A stretch of 64,000 nt of DNA, taken from positions 14,802,701-14,866,700 of the forward strand of contig JAVTVX010000016.1 in NCBI GenBank assembly GCA_033439265.1, in the 5' to 3' direction. The DNA is from Dillenia suffruticosa (Eukaryota > Streptophyta > Magnoliopsida > Dilleniales > Dilleniaceae). The stretch's first letter is position 1. Each line of letters begins with the position of its first letter. Position numbers and translations under genes: made by a program. Below, piece by piece: positions 10,591 through 21,318 of the stretch. The notes beneath the pieces were generated by a model. The model worked only from the letters and a program-made list of their open reading frames with translations. It did not search any database and was not told the DNA's origin.

Positions 10591-12187
10591 TGACTATATG
10601 CATACATATTTCATGAATACAGTTTATCATCGCATGTATCATCATTTTACAAATATTCTAATCTTATTATCGAAGTGCCATGACTTCAATAAATAGGTGA
10701 TCAAACTATATCATAACATTCATGAATACAATTTTCAATGAAATATGGTACGAATTTATTCATAAATACATTGGATGTATACATATTTCAAACTCCCATT
10801 TTAGTACATTGGACAATCACAAACTAATTTTAAAATCATTTTTAAAATCAAGTAAAATATTTTCTCATTTAAATCGATAATCATGTATCTACTCACTTCT
10901 TATGAGGGTTGACACTCCTAGTTCACAATCCAATCCAAGGTAAGTCCCTCATAACCCTTCAATTGTTTCAACATAAGAAAATAAACACAATTTCGTCATT
11001 TAAATACAGGTCAATAGTAGGGTTAATAAAAAATTTTCCTAATTGTCTCATAACTCAAATTTTCCTACACAACCATGTTTTAGAAAAACTATCATAGTTT
11101 GACCTACAAAACTTTGATTGAAATGATTCCAACTGTTACTTAAAGTTAAGATATATGGCTATAAGTTTTATGTCTATAGCTAGACTCAATTCCAATCACA
11201 TAAAAATACTCAAGTCTATAAATGTGTTAATCATAAATTCATGACCCACATTTATGTAGTCACTAAAGAATTGCCACAACTTTCACTACACATATAAGAT
11301 TTAAGTGATTCAAGTCTCAAATTAAAGATATCACATAAATCTACAACTTTTGTGTTTAGGGTTTGATGTAATTTTTCCTAGAAGGCAGTTAGAAGGCTAT
11401 TCAAATTCGAAACAAAATTTGCATGCAGAACAGAATAGAATATAGCAAAATTTCTACAGAATATGTCTCTTTGAAAAATCACAAAAAATTCAATTCTCAA
11501 CGAAATATCTACTGTTATATGTCATTTTAAAGCCCTAGAAGCCTAGGTTCAATAGAAACAAATCCTATTCAGTTTACTATTATGCAGAGAAAGTTATAGT
11601 CTAAATATCGTCATTAAGCTCACTAGTTGCAGAAATTCAAGTTTTCCTCCTTATTCTAACATTACCCACACTCAATAAACTAAATACTTGCATAATAACA
11701 CCAATCCAAGTTGAAGAAAATGATTTACTTTAAATGAGATCACCAAAGTTGGGCTACAACAAACCCTAATTTTTCTCTCTCCACAAAAATTTTAAATTAA
11801 AATCAAATTCATTATCAATGGGCCTAAATCCAAGAAAATGGTGAGAATATTACCTTCATTTCATGGTTGCACCAACTCCTTTAAGTTGATTCTCCAAACC
11901 CTAGATTTCTCTCTGTAGTGCCCTTAATCTCTTAATAGAACCAAAATAGTTCAAGTTTGTTTGAACGTTTGAGAGCGTGAATGTGTGGGTCTATGTTTGA
12001 TCTTGTTTGATCAAGGGAAGCAAAGAGAGTGGAAGGGAGAGGAGTGAGCCGAGAGGGAGGGAGGAAGGGAGAGTGTCTCGTGTGAGTTGAGAATGAAAGA
12101 ATATGTGATATGGGAGAGAAAAGAGAGAATAAGTGGGGCTGGGTTTGGGTTTGATTTCTCCTTTTTTTTTTAATTCTTGGTGTTACA
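10590..12187 (-). repeat. Truncated left LTR of the old gypsy element
   Basis: About 1.6 kb aligns throughout with 16,405-17,024 plus 27,150-28,136. The two show roughly 80-85% identity by eye and share the same terminal GGTGTTACA. The first kilobase of the partner (15,385-16,400) has no counterpart here. Confidence 0.8.
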
Positions 12188-14359
12188 ATACTTAACTCTT
12201 TCAAAAAATTTTCATCGTCGAAATTAAAAGAAAATTATGCATAAAAAAGGCAGTGATATTGTTTTCGTATCAACTATTCGATGTCTCATGTTTCTTCTCT
12301 CACTTGCATATTCAACTCTTCATGAACTTCTAGTTTCACTTAATTATGAGGTAAGCTAGTAATTGAAATCACGGAAATAAATCTATAGAGTGTTGAACAA
12401 TTCTTAAAGGTAGGAACTCGTCAAGAAGTTTGAGGATAATATCAGTAAACTCTGGTAACAAGTAAGAAATCTTTAGGACTGATCAATACTAAGAGCAATG
12501 ATGGAAAGGATGAAATCGGATGGAATTAAAGTTAACATGAGCCCATGTCCAAAACCTCTCTCTCAATACGCTATAATTTACAATAGGAAGACATCTAAAA
12601 GAAAAATATCAAAATAGATATTCTAAGAATATATGTCATAGTATATGAGAATTCTATCTCCCAGACAAAGCGGTATTGTCTATCCAACCAACATGTAAAT
12701 CATCCAACAGGGTTTCACTTTCCATTTCAACTTCTTAACAATGAAATTGGACACCACATTCATGGTACTATCTACGTCTACCCCAACCTGGCATATTCTT
12801 GTCCCATATGCAACAAAGGAGTGGAAAATATTAATACACTTCTTATCTGGTAGACATAATACAATGTATTACCTATAACAAGAACTCCTTGATCTCACCA
12901 AATCATACTTTTCATCATCAAGATAAGATGTGGGACTATAGCATCAGAAGCTATTTCATTAGGTGTAACATGGTTATACAAATTGAAATAATTTTCATAA
13001 ACAACCATCGGCATACTTGTAAGAAAATCTTGACAAAGACTAAATTCCCTAATACTAATCGAAGAGCTTACAAAAGGAAAAACAACATTTACTGTAAACT
13101 TATATTTAACTCTTTTTTAACTTTATTAGAAAGTCAATTTGATTTAAAGTTTTATTAATACTTGGCACCCCCATGCTGCACAAAATTTTTATTCTCTCTT
13201 TAGCAATTGCATTCTTCTAATAGGCATCATACTAACAAACTACTACAAAATTTAGGCACTTCCATCACACCTAATGGTTAGATCCTCAAAGAAAACAACA
13301 TTTGGTAGTTCATACCCTCCACTCCAAAGTCTTATTCACACATAAATTCACAAAACTCATATTTCCTAATATTCTCAACATATACCATACCTTATCAGTT
13401 ATGTAAGTAGCGGGCTATTACATCTATATACTGATTTACCAAAATATAAAAAGTTACTCTAGGTACAATACTTTATATTCCTACATGATTGCACAAATAT
13501 TAAGTAACGATTAACTAAAACATAGAAAGTAGTGCTAGAAAAGGAAATAGAATGATTCAAAATTGTAGAAGCCAACTTAATGAGAATCTAGAGTGGACTT
13601 GAGCTCTTCAGGCAGACACTAGGACAAAAGGGAAGGATTCAAATAAATGACTCATAGAAATTTAGTCCAATTTTTGTTTGTATAAAGGGACCTAAAACAA
13701 TTCAAATTCATCGAATCATCAACAATTTAGAGTTGGCTGAGGAAGATGTTGACTATAGAGAACCTATTCCTCGGGAGATTAAAACTAACTTTGACAACAT
13801 ATTTGTTCTCAAGAGATTATTTTCTTCAACTTGAATTTATAGCAAAGAGCCGTATCGGAATACAATTATAGAAATAGAAATTTCACTTAGTTGTCAAGAA
13901 TCTACTTAACATTAATCCAAACCACTCACCTCCAACTTACATATTTAGCATCAAATGGTACTTTTATGTAATTACAAAAACAAAACTGTGCATCACTATT
14001 TAATTTTATGAAAAACTACACTTACAAACAAAACACAACTAAGCATTTCCTTTTATGCCTATTATTTATAGTAACATTATCCTTACAATATAAATATCCA
14101 CTCAAATCATCATAATCATCGGTTATAGACAATTGAAACAAACTTTCTGGCAATTCCTACCAATATCATTTCTGTCTACCCTTATCAACCTTTCATTTAT
14201 TTTACTTAATGTGCTAAATTCACATCCATAAAGTTCAGTTCAAACAAAAGTTAATCAAATCTTGAATGCATATAGTTGATACTTGAATTGATAATATTTA
14301 TCAATATTCTTATACGAATATTGTCTAAATAGAAAGGCATTGATCTCCATATTCACCAA
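12188..14359. other. Decayed interior of the old gypsy element
   Basis: Mostly unreadable AT-rich sequence. On the minus strand at about 12,690-12,800 a stretch reads STMNVVSNFIVKKLKWKVKP, which resembles a retroviral-type aspartic protease in gypsy elements (the position after the catalytic D-S/T-G). The leading Asp context is VDVDS, so the active-site triplet is not clean. Nothing else is recognised. Confidence 0.4.
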
Positions 14360-14830
14360 GTTTTATTTTTTATTTTTTATTTTTTTATATGGCCATTACA
14401 TTTTGAAATATATACCAAGCATCTCTAGTTCCTTTGTTGTCGACATCTTTTCCCTTATATTTAAGTTCAACCCTGATTCGAACTTTGCACACAAGGATCC
14501 TCAGAATTCACAAACTCTGGAGCATATGTAGGTAGCTCTTTTAGCTCCATCTCATATTTCGCTACCATCCTATTCTCTTACGCTAGCTTGAAGCATTTTT
14601 CCCTCCTTTGGTCCCTTTTGGACTGGATGTAGTGCTTCTCTTCGAAAGCCTTAAGAAATTTTCCCCAAGTGGGAAGAGTAGAATTCCTGCCTCTCACATT
14701 CTCCCAATGGAGTGACTACTAATAACTCTTCATAAAGAGGAGGTCAAGGGTCAGTTGGAATGCTTAATAAAACTTGTACTCACAAATGAGTTATCAGACC
14801 CTGTGTCAATCAACATTCATGCATCAACTC
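14360..14830 (-). pseudogene. Gypsy protease and gag traces
   Basis: On the minus strand, 14,830-14,750 reads MLIDTGSDNSFVSTSFIKH, an aspartic-protease active-site segment with the DTG triplet. Directly after it, 14,690-14,360 reads FLKAFEEKHYIQSKRDQRRE and, after interruptions, KYEMELKELPTYAPEFVNSE, then a LNLNIRE-like stretch. These match the gag (retrotrans_gag) core of gypsy elements. The order protease-then-gag is opposite to a normal element. Several stops interrupt both parts. Confidence 0.65.
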
Positions 14831-15365
14831 CAAAAAACTTATCATACCTAATAAAATAAATCGCAAACATTTATCAAATCACAATACATACTCTCAAATA
14901 TGACACTCAAGAGTATTTCATCCTATATTTCAATTATAAGCAATTCTACATTAATATACTAATTAAACATATATGTCAAACTCCTAAAATCAAGATATAT
15001 GTTCAAGCCCAAAATTACTACTAGGGTCCCCCACCATTTGGTCAAACAAACCAAAATCAAAAGAGGTTCTTGGTCATAATCAAATAACTATTTACCGAGT
15101 GATACACCACTCGGGTTGTGAAGGTGCAGTAGGAGAAATTCCATTCGGGTTTCTCATTCTTCGTTTAGGAGGTATAGTTTTACAAAGAGAATCTAAACTT
15201 AACAAATGGAATCGGTATTAAACCAGGTGTTTAACTCCTTAAAAAGAGCATTCCTAACTTTCTAGGACCCGTAGGAGGTTTTTAAAATCATTAAAACATT
15301 TTGAATATCAAACTTTTCAAAATAATTTAAAAACAATGGAAAACCTTCTTAAATCGAAAATCTAA

Positions 15366-15377
15366 ACTCTGATACTA
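15366..15377 (-). other. PBS-like site of the old gypsy element
   Basis: The minus strand reads TAGTATCAGAGT, one or two changes from the TGGTATCAGAGC tRNA-Met-type site. It lies seven bases past the end of the 5' LTR, the same spacing as in the younger gypsy element. Confidence 0.6.
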
Positions 15378-15384
15378 ATAAAAT

Positions 15385-17024
15385 TGTCATACCTTGACCC
15401 TCAAATCTAATATATGACAATCACTGTGTTACTCTGGAAAACAAGTAAACATAACCCATGTACCAAAATACAGCAAGACATTCATCGATATCTATCAATT
15501 TTTTCAAAATAATTCAATAAATAAAAATAAACAAGCATGCATTCATCGCACAAACAAATGATCAGCTCAATGCATCCGTATTCAAAGCATGCATTATAGT
15601 GCCAATGCGGCTATTTTAATTAAATCCATATAATATAAAACAAATCCTTATACAAGGGATCCATATCAAATTTCACAAGCCACAATTCACAAAAATTTTC
15701 AAAGAAATGAAGGGGAGGTTCTCCTTTTATATATACAAACTATAATCAAATCCCAAACCAAATAGATATAGTATGAAATAGGCTTCCAAAATAGTTGCAA
15801 AGTATATCTCCGTTTGGGTCTACTAATACCTCAAATCAAAGGATCACTAGTACCAGAAATAATCCAACAAAATAGGCTTCTACGAATCCAGTACTAGGCG
15901 ACCACAAGTCTCAATTATGCTTACTCTGTAAAAATGAAAATAGGAGGAGGTGAGTATAAACAATATTCAGTAAGTGGAATGACAAGTTATAACAATAAAC
16001 GAGAGATGAGTATAGACATGTCAAATGTAATTCCAAATCATTGTCATTATATTCATAAATTTTATAGTTTCATAGCAAATATTAAGCTCAAATAAATTTA
16101 AATAAATCATGAAAAGTAAAATTTATGGATCCAACTTAAATTCAAATGTTTTTTTTTTTCAAATCCATGGGGTTGCCAAAATGATAGTTTTCAACAATGG
16201 TCTATCATGACCAAGGGTGGAACCATTTAGGGGTTTTCATATTTTTTCAAATCACACATACCCCCAACCTTGGCATCGGCTCGGATCTCCCTTAAGGTGC
16301 TATCAAACTAGTTTGAATAGAATAACCTAGGAGGCATCTCTCGAGTACAGCTACCTCCTAGTCGTATAACCCCCAACCATGTCACTTCATCAAGCCACCA
16401 CATAAAAGGGAACGACTATAGCTATTTACCATCACATGCTCCATCATTTTACAAAAACATTCCAATCTCATCAAACGTGTCATGAATTCAACAAATAGGT
16501 AATCAAATCATGTCATAACATTCATAAACACAATTTCTAATGAAATATGGCACGAATTCATTCACAAATATGTTGGATGCATACATATTTCAAACTCTCA
16601 TTTCAACATACTCCATAATCACAAACTAATTTATAAATAAATTTTAAAATCATTTTCAAAATCAAGTAAACTATTTTCTCATTTAAATTCATAATCATGC
16701 ATTTACTCACATTTTGGGAGGGTTGAGACTCCCAATTCACAATCTAATCCAAAGTAAGTCCCTCTTAACCCTTCAATTATCTCAACATAAGATAATAAAT
16801 ACAATTTTCATCACTTAAAAGTAGGTCAATAGTAGGGTTAACTAAAATTTCCTCAATTGTCTTATAACCCAAATTTTCCTGCACAACTACTTAGAAAAAC
16901 TATCATATCTTGACTTACAAAGCTTGAATTGAGGTGATTCCAATTGTTATTAAAGTTAAGATATAGAACTATAACTTTTATATTTATAGCTAAACTCAAT
17001 TCCAATCACACAAAAATACCAAAT
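15385..17024 (-). repeat. Right (5') LTR of the old gypsy element, distal part
   Basis: This 1,640-bp part ends in TATGACA at 15,385. A minus-strand TATATATAAAAGG at about 15,718-15,730 lies about 340 bp from the LTR end and may be the old promoter TATA box. The other part of the LTR is at 27,150-28,136. Confidence 0.75.
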
Positions 17025-19538
17025 TGTAAAACCGACAAAGCAAAAAAAAAAAAAAAAAAAATTATGAAAGTTACTTTCCCAATTCACCTTCTCTCCCCCT
17101 CATTCTCTCCCGTGTTCTCTGTCTCTCACCCTCTCTCACTCTCTCAATTTCTCCACCTCCCTCCCTCCATTTACATACTCACAAGCTCTCTCTCTCTCTC
17201 TCTCTCTCCCTCTCTCACCGATCTCTCTCTCTCTCCTGCGGGCGCTGCACAGCCGCAGTGCGCGGCTTCCCTCCCGTGCTGCTACAGCCTGCGAGCACAA
17301 CGACTCCTGCCCACGAGCAGCTCCATCTCGCGAGCGCTCCAACGCGCACCAGCCGCGACCCCTCTCCCTCGTGCGCGAACAGCCCACTGCTTCTCTCCCT
17401 CACCTGTTTGCGTGCTGCCCACTGCCGAGACACTTTTGCTGCAACCCCAGAAGAGACCCCAACTCGGTAGTCATCGGTAAGCCCTCGAGAACTCTAGCCG
17501 AGATTTCAATTCATCCCCTGTACATGTGGTATGAATTTCCGATTGATATATTCTAGGGTTTCAATTTTCTTTGGTGATTGAACCTAAATACTAAATTTTT
17601 GCTTCAAATCAGAAGCATTGCAGGGTTCGAATTAAATCGAACAGCGCACGAAGGTTTGGTAGGCAAATAAGAAAACCCTAGGTCTGAATCTGCACTCCTT
17701 TCTCTGCGCAGGTAAGGGCTAATTTTTGAAAATAACTTTAGGATTGTGAAATAATTGCAATATGGTAGAATTGGAATGTATGTTCATGAATTGGAAAAAT
17801 TAGAAGAAACTAAAACTATGTTAATTTAAGAAAATCTATGAGAGTTGTGAATATGAATTTTGTAAAGATGTAAATGGCGATAAATTGGTAAAATGATGAT
17901 AGGAACAAGAAAATGTTAGAAATGAGGGTTAAACAAAATTAGGAAAGTTTGTGAACCCTTGACTTTGGAGGAGAAATGACTTGAGAATTGTTATGGTTGC
18001 TTCAGGACAATCCATTGGAGTTTGAAAGGAGATTTCTTGTGTATGGATAGAGTGTAGGGAGTGAATATCCTCTCTAGAGGTGAGTGGATGGTTCATTGTG
18101 TTCATGAATGAGAAATATGTTTTAAAATTACTTTATAAATGATTTTCGAAAGATTTTACGTGATTTATGCGAATTGTTTTGTGAATGTGGGCTGTCTGAA
18201 CTGAATTATAAAGTATAAATGCATCCATTGTGTTTAAAAATGATTCCGTGCCATTTGTTATTTGATATTGCTCTATGAATTGATTTGGCATGAGATTGTT
18301 GATTATTTGATGGAAAATTATGGCACATTGCTTGTGAACTGGATTGATTTAGAAATGAAGGGTGCCGCAGATGACTATAGTCATATTCCCACCACGGAGC
18401 GACCCGATGGGGTGGCGTGATTTGGGGTTTGGATGTGCAGGGGAGTTAGACGCCCCTCTCTCTGTCGAAGTCGTACTATATCTGGTGCACCCCGGTGAGG
18501 TACGAGCCAACGCCAAGGTAGGGGGTTTGTTTTGAGACATTGGATAGAAAAACCCTTGGCCGGATTTCGTCTGGGTTTGGCCGCCCTAAGACGGAAGTAT
18601 TTTTCGATAGAACCCCAAGATTTTCTGAAATGATAATTGACATGGATACATATTTTGTAAATTGTGATTTATTGAAATATTTTATGCATATGAATTGTTA
18701 TTTATGAGATATGCTTTGGCTGCCCCACATTTACCCCTTATTTATGAACACAATCACACCATTACACTCCACTCACTGAGTATACCCCTATACTCACCCC
18801 TCTCTTCCCCTTTTTCAAAGGAGACTTAGTTGGGAGACTACTCGACGGAGCTTGTGCTGTATTTTTGCGGATTGTATAGGTATTTGGCACATGCAGGGTT
18901 ACTTTTGGAGATTTATAGATCTCAAACCATGGAAAGGGAAGACTGTACATCCCCTACCGTGCGGATTTCATTGATACTGGCCGAGTTGTTGGCAAGTATT
19001 TATAAAATCTGCTGATTTTTGATTGTTCTTTATTACCTTAATTACTCAATTATTTTTGTAAAATCGTTTATATCTGTACTGGGACATTTGGACTGTAAAT
19101 CTTAATTTCGATACTTTTCTCTAATTTTGTGAAAGTCTGTACAACTCATACCGTTAGAACTCTACCGATATTGGCTTATCTTCCTCAGGTAAGTGTTGGT
19201 AAAGTCCGACGGCTATTTTTGGGACTTCTTGTTTGTCACACGCTTTATTGAGGTGAGAATTCTGAATGGTTAGGATGGCCACATCGCATGCGTGCTTGTA
19301 CAGGATCCCACTCCCCGATGTGTGCCAATGTGTGTGGTTGAATGTTCAGGGATGAGCCGGATGGACTCCTTGCGTGTGTATTGTTATATGATTTCACGTT
19401 TTGAAGAGTCTTATGCTTTCTATGATTTATTGTAAATTTGATAGCCTTGCGGAGTCCCAGTATACGGGGAGGTTCTGCCCGTGTATCGAGATGATGAGGT
19501 GGTTGTCGTGTGGTCGATCAGAGGATCGGGGCATGACA
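17025..19538 (+). repeat. 5' LTR of the younger gypsy element
   Basis: 2,514 bp. It has an A tract near 17,042, a CT microsatellite at about 17,188-17,234 and a GC-rich stretch at 17,235-17,480 that stands out in AT-rich surroundings. It differs from the 3' LTR mainly by longer A and CT runs and two short indels in the GC-rich part. Confidence 0.93.
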
Positions 19539-19545
19539 GTTTTAT

Positions 19546-19557
19546 TGGTATCAGAGA
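19546..19557 (+). other. Primer-binding site of the younger gypsy element
   Basis: TGGTATCAGAGA lies seven bases after the 5' LTR end. It matches initiator tRNA-Met type primer sites apart from the last base. Confidence 0.85.
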
Positions 19558-19811
19558 CAGGTTCACGATTTTAAAGGCATGATGGTTTCGAAATGTTTTG
19601 AAATGTTTCCAAATATCCCGAAAGTTTCTAAAGGTTTTGAAATGTTTAGTTTTTGAAAAAAAGGTTATGCTCTTTTAAAGAGTCTTCGAAAATTGTACAG
19701 AACTTTCCATGGTTTTCTTAGGGAATTAAGAATATTTTTTTTAGGGGGTTAAGTCTTAGTCTTCGCTTAACTCTTGACTTAATTCTAGTTTCTTATTTTG
19801 TATAGGTTGCA

Positions 19812-21074
19812 ATGCCTCCGCGAAGGAAAATGAGGAATGTGAGCGAAATTCCTCCACAGGAGCACGAGGATGAGTCGTCCTTGCATGCTCTTCCCCCACC
19901 TACGTCCACACTCCCGGCTCCTTCTACCTGGCCTGCTCCTCCTCCTATCACTGCTCTTCAGGAAGTTATGGAGTGGTGGAGTACCTTTGGAGCACAGTAC
20001 CGGGCTCCACGGCCGACTACAGTTCCACCACCTGTTCCTCCTTCGGTGCCAGCTACTGCACCCAGTGCCCCACTAGCCCCCACTCCTCCGGTTGCCACTC
20101 CAAGCAGCCGCTCTCCAATTCATTTGTCCAAGCTGATTAAAGAAGCAAGGCAGCTTGGTTGTGAAACTTTCTCGACATCTGGTGATCCTACGGAAGCAAA
20201 GAAATGGATCAAGAAAGTCAGAAAAGCTGTAACGGATATGGGAATAGAGGATAGTTTGAAACTCTTGGTAGCTGTGAGATTGTTGGACGAAGATGCTAGC
20301 ACATGGTGGGATGGAGTAGAGGAAGGGGCAGCTGCACCTCTCACTTGGCATGATTTCCTTAGGGAATTCGACCGGAGGTTCTACACCCGATTCGATCGGG
20401 ACTTGAAGAGAAAAGAATTCCTTCGGCTTCGCCAAGGAAATCTATCTGTGAAGGAATATGAGGTGAAATTTAAAAGCCTATCCTCATTCGTACCAGAGCT
20501 AATCACCTCTGAAGAGTGCAGACGCTTCAAGTTTGAGGATGGCTTGAACCTGAATATCCGAGAGAAGATGTCGGTCACGGATGAGCACACATACCAGAAC
20601 GTGTTGCAATTGGCCTTGAGGGCCGAACAGATGGTGATTGAAAGGGGAAATGTTAGGGACCACCATGGGAAGAAGAGGTCCGGCAGATTTGTACCGGGCC
20701 AAAGCTCTAAGAAGAACAGAACTGCAGACTATCAAAGCGGTGGATTTATTTCGGGATCGGTTGGATTTCCTCAAAGCCAACAAATTCATAGATCGAATGC
20801 TTCTGGCATTGAAAATGTTGGATCGGGAGCAAGACCCAGAGGAGGTGGAATGCAGACTTGCCCTACTTGTAAAGGGTATCACACGGGTCCGTGCAGAGGA
20901 CCTAAGAGGTGTTATCACTGCGGGAAGGAGGGACACCTCCGTTATTCTTGCCCTGAGTTGACAGAAGAAGGGCAAGGGAGTCGACAAGTTAGAGGTCCCT
21001 CTAGCGACTCAAAAACTAGTCCAGCAGGTTCGGTGACACCTTCCACTAGTACCATCCCTAGGACGGGCACATGA
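19812..21074 (+). CDS. Gag of the younger gypsy element
   Basis: A 420-aa open frame starting MPPRRKMRN. It has a Pro-rich N-terminal region (residues about 20-100) and a retrotrans_gag core (about 115-270, with LNLNIREKM). Two Cys-rich motifs follow: CPTCKGYHTGPC, then a CCHC knuckle CYHCGKEGHLRYSC near residues 366-380. Gag packages element RNA into cytoplasmic particles. The frame ends at TGA 21,072, where related elements read on; a second in-frame stop (TAA, 21,120) follows. Both are explainable as single C-to-T changes from CGA and CAA. It is the only domain left without internal lesions. Confidence 0.85.
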   Translation: MPPRRKMRNVSEIPPQEHEDESSLHALPPPTSTLPAPSTWPAPPPITALQEVMEWWSTFGAQYRAPRPTTVPPPVPPSVPATAPSAPLAPTPPVATPSSRSPIHLSKLIKEARQLGCETFSTSGDPTEAKKWIKKVRKAVTDMGIEDSLKLLVAVRLLDEDASTWWDGVEEGAAAPLTWHDFLREFDRRFYTRFDRDLKRKEFLRLRQGNLSVKEYEVKFKSLSSFVPELITSEECRRFKFEDGLNLNIREKMSVTDEHTYQNVLQLALRAEQMVIERGNVRDHHGKKRSGRFVPGQSSKKNRTADYQSGGFISGSVGFPQSQQIHRSNASGIENVGSGARPRGGGMQTCPTCKGYHTGPCRGPKRCYHCGKEGHLRYSCPELTEEGQGSRQVRGPSSDSKTSPAGSVTPSTSTIPRTGT

Positions 21075-21180
21075 AGCAATACAGTAGCTACCCCCTCTCA
21101 GCGACCTCAGCCGAGAGCTTAAGCTAGGGTTTTTTCCATGACGAACGAAGAAGCTCAGATTAATCCCGACGTAGTCATAG

Positions 21181-21313
21181 GTAAATTTTCATTTAAATTT
21201 AAGTTTGAAATTTGAAAATGTGATATCTATGGATTATAACTATGATTTGATGATTTGTGATTATGAATGAAAGGTTATGATGATATGATTATATTTATGG
21301 TTTACATTTATAG
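21181..21313 (+). other. Intron-like segment between gag and protease
   Basis: A 133-bp AT-rich segment starts GTAAAT and ends in a T-rich ACATTTATAG. Unspliced, it introduces stops. Removed, the codons before (DVVI plus G) join in frame to the protease start (MKIFGVDAH), and gag and protease share one frame. It is absent from the usual gypsy layout at this position. Confidence 0.65.
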
Positions 21314-21318
21314 GTATA

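Noticed and set aside
10302-10607. 101-codon minus-strand open frame as a separate gene
   Set aside because: It is explained as frame-shifted copia polymerase sequence interrupted by the SINE.
17136-17480. Open frames in the GC- and CT-rich part of the gypsy LTRs (also 24,739-25,162)
   Set aside because: They are low-complexity Ser/Leu/Pro or Arg/Glu translations, disrupted differently in the two LTR copies, with no domain.
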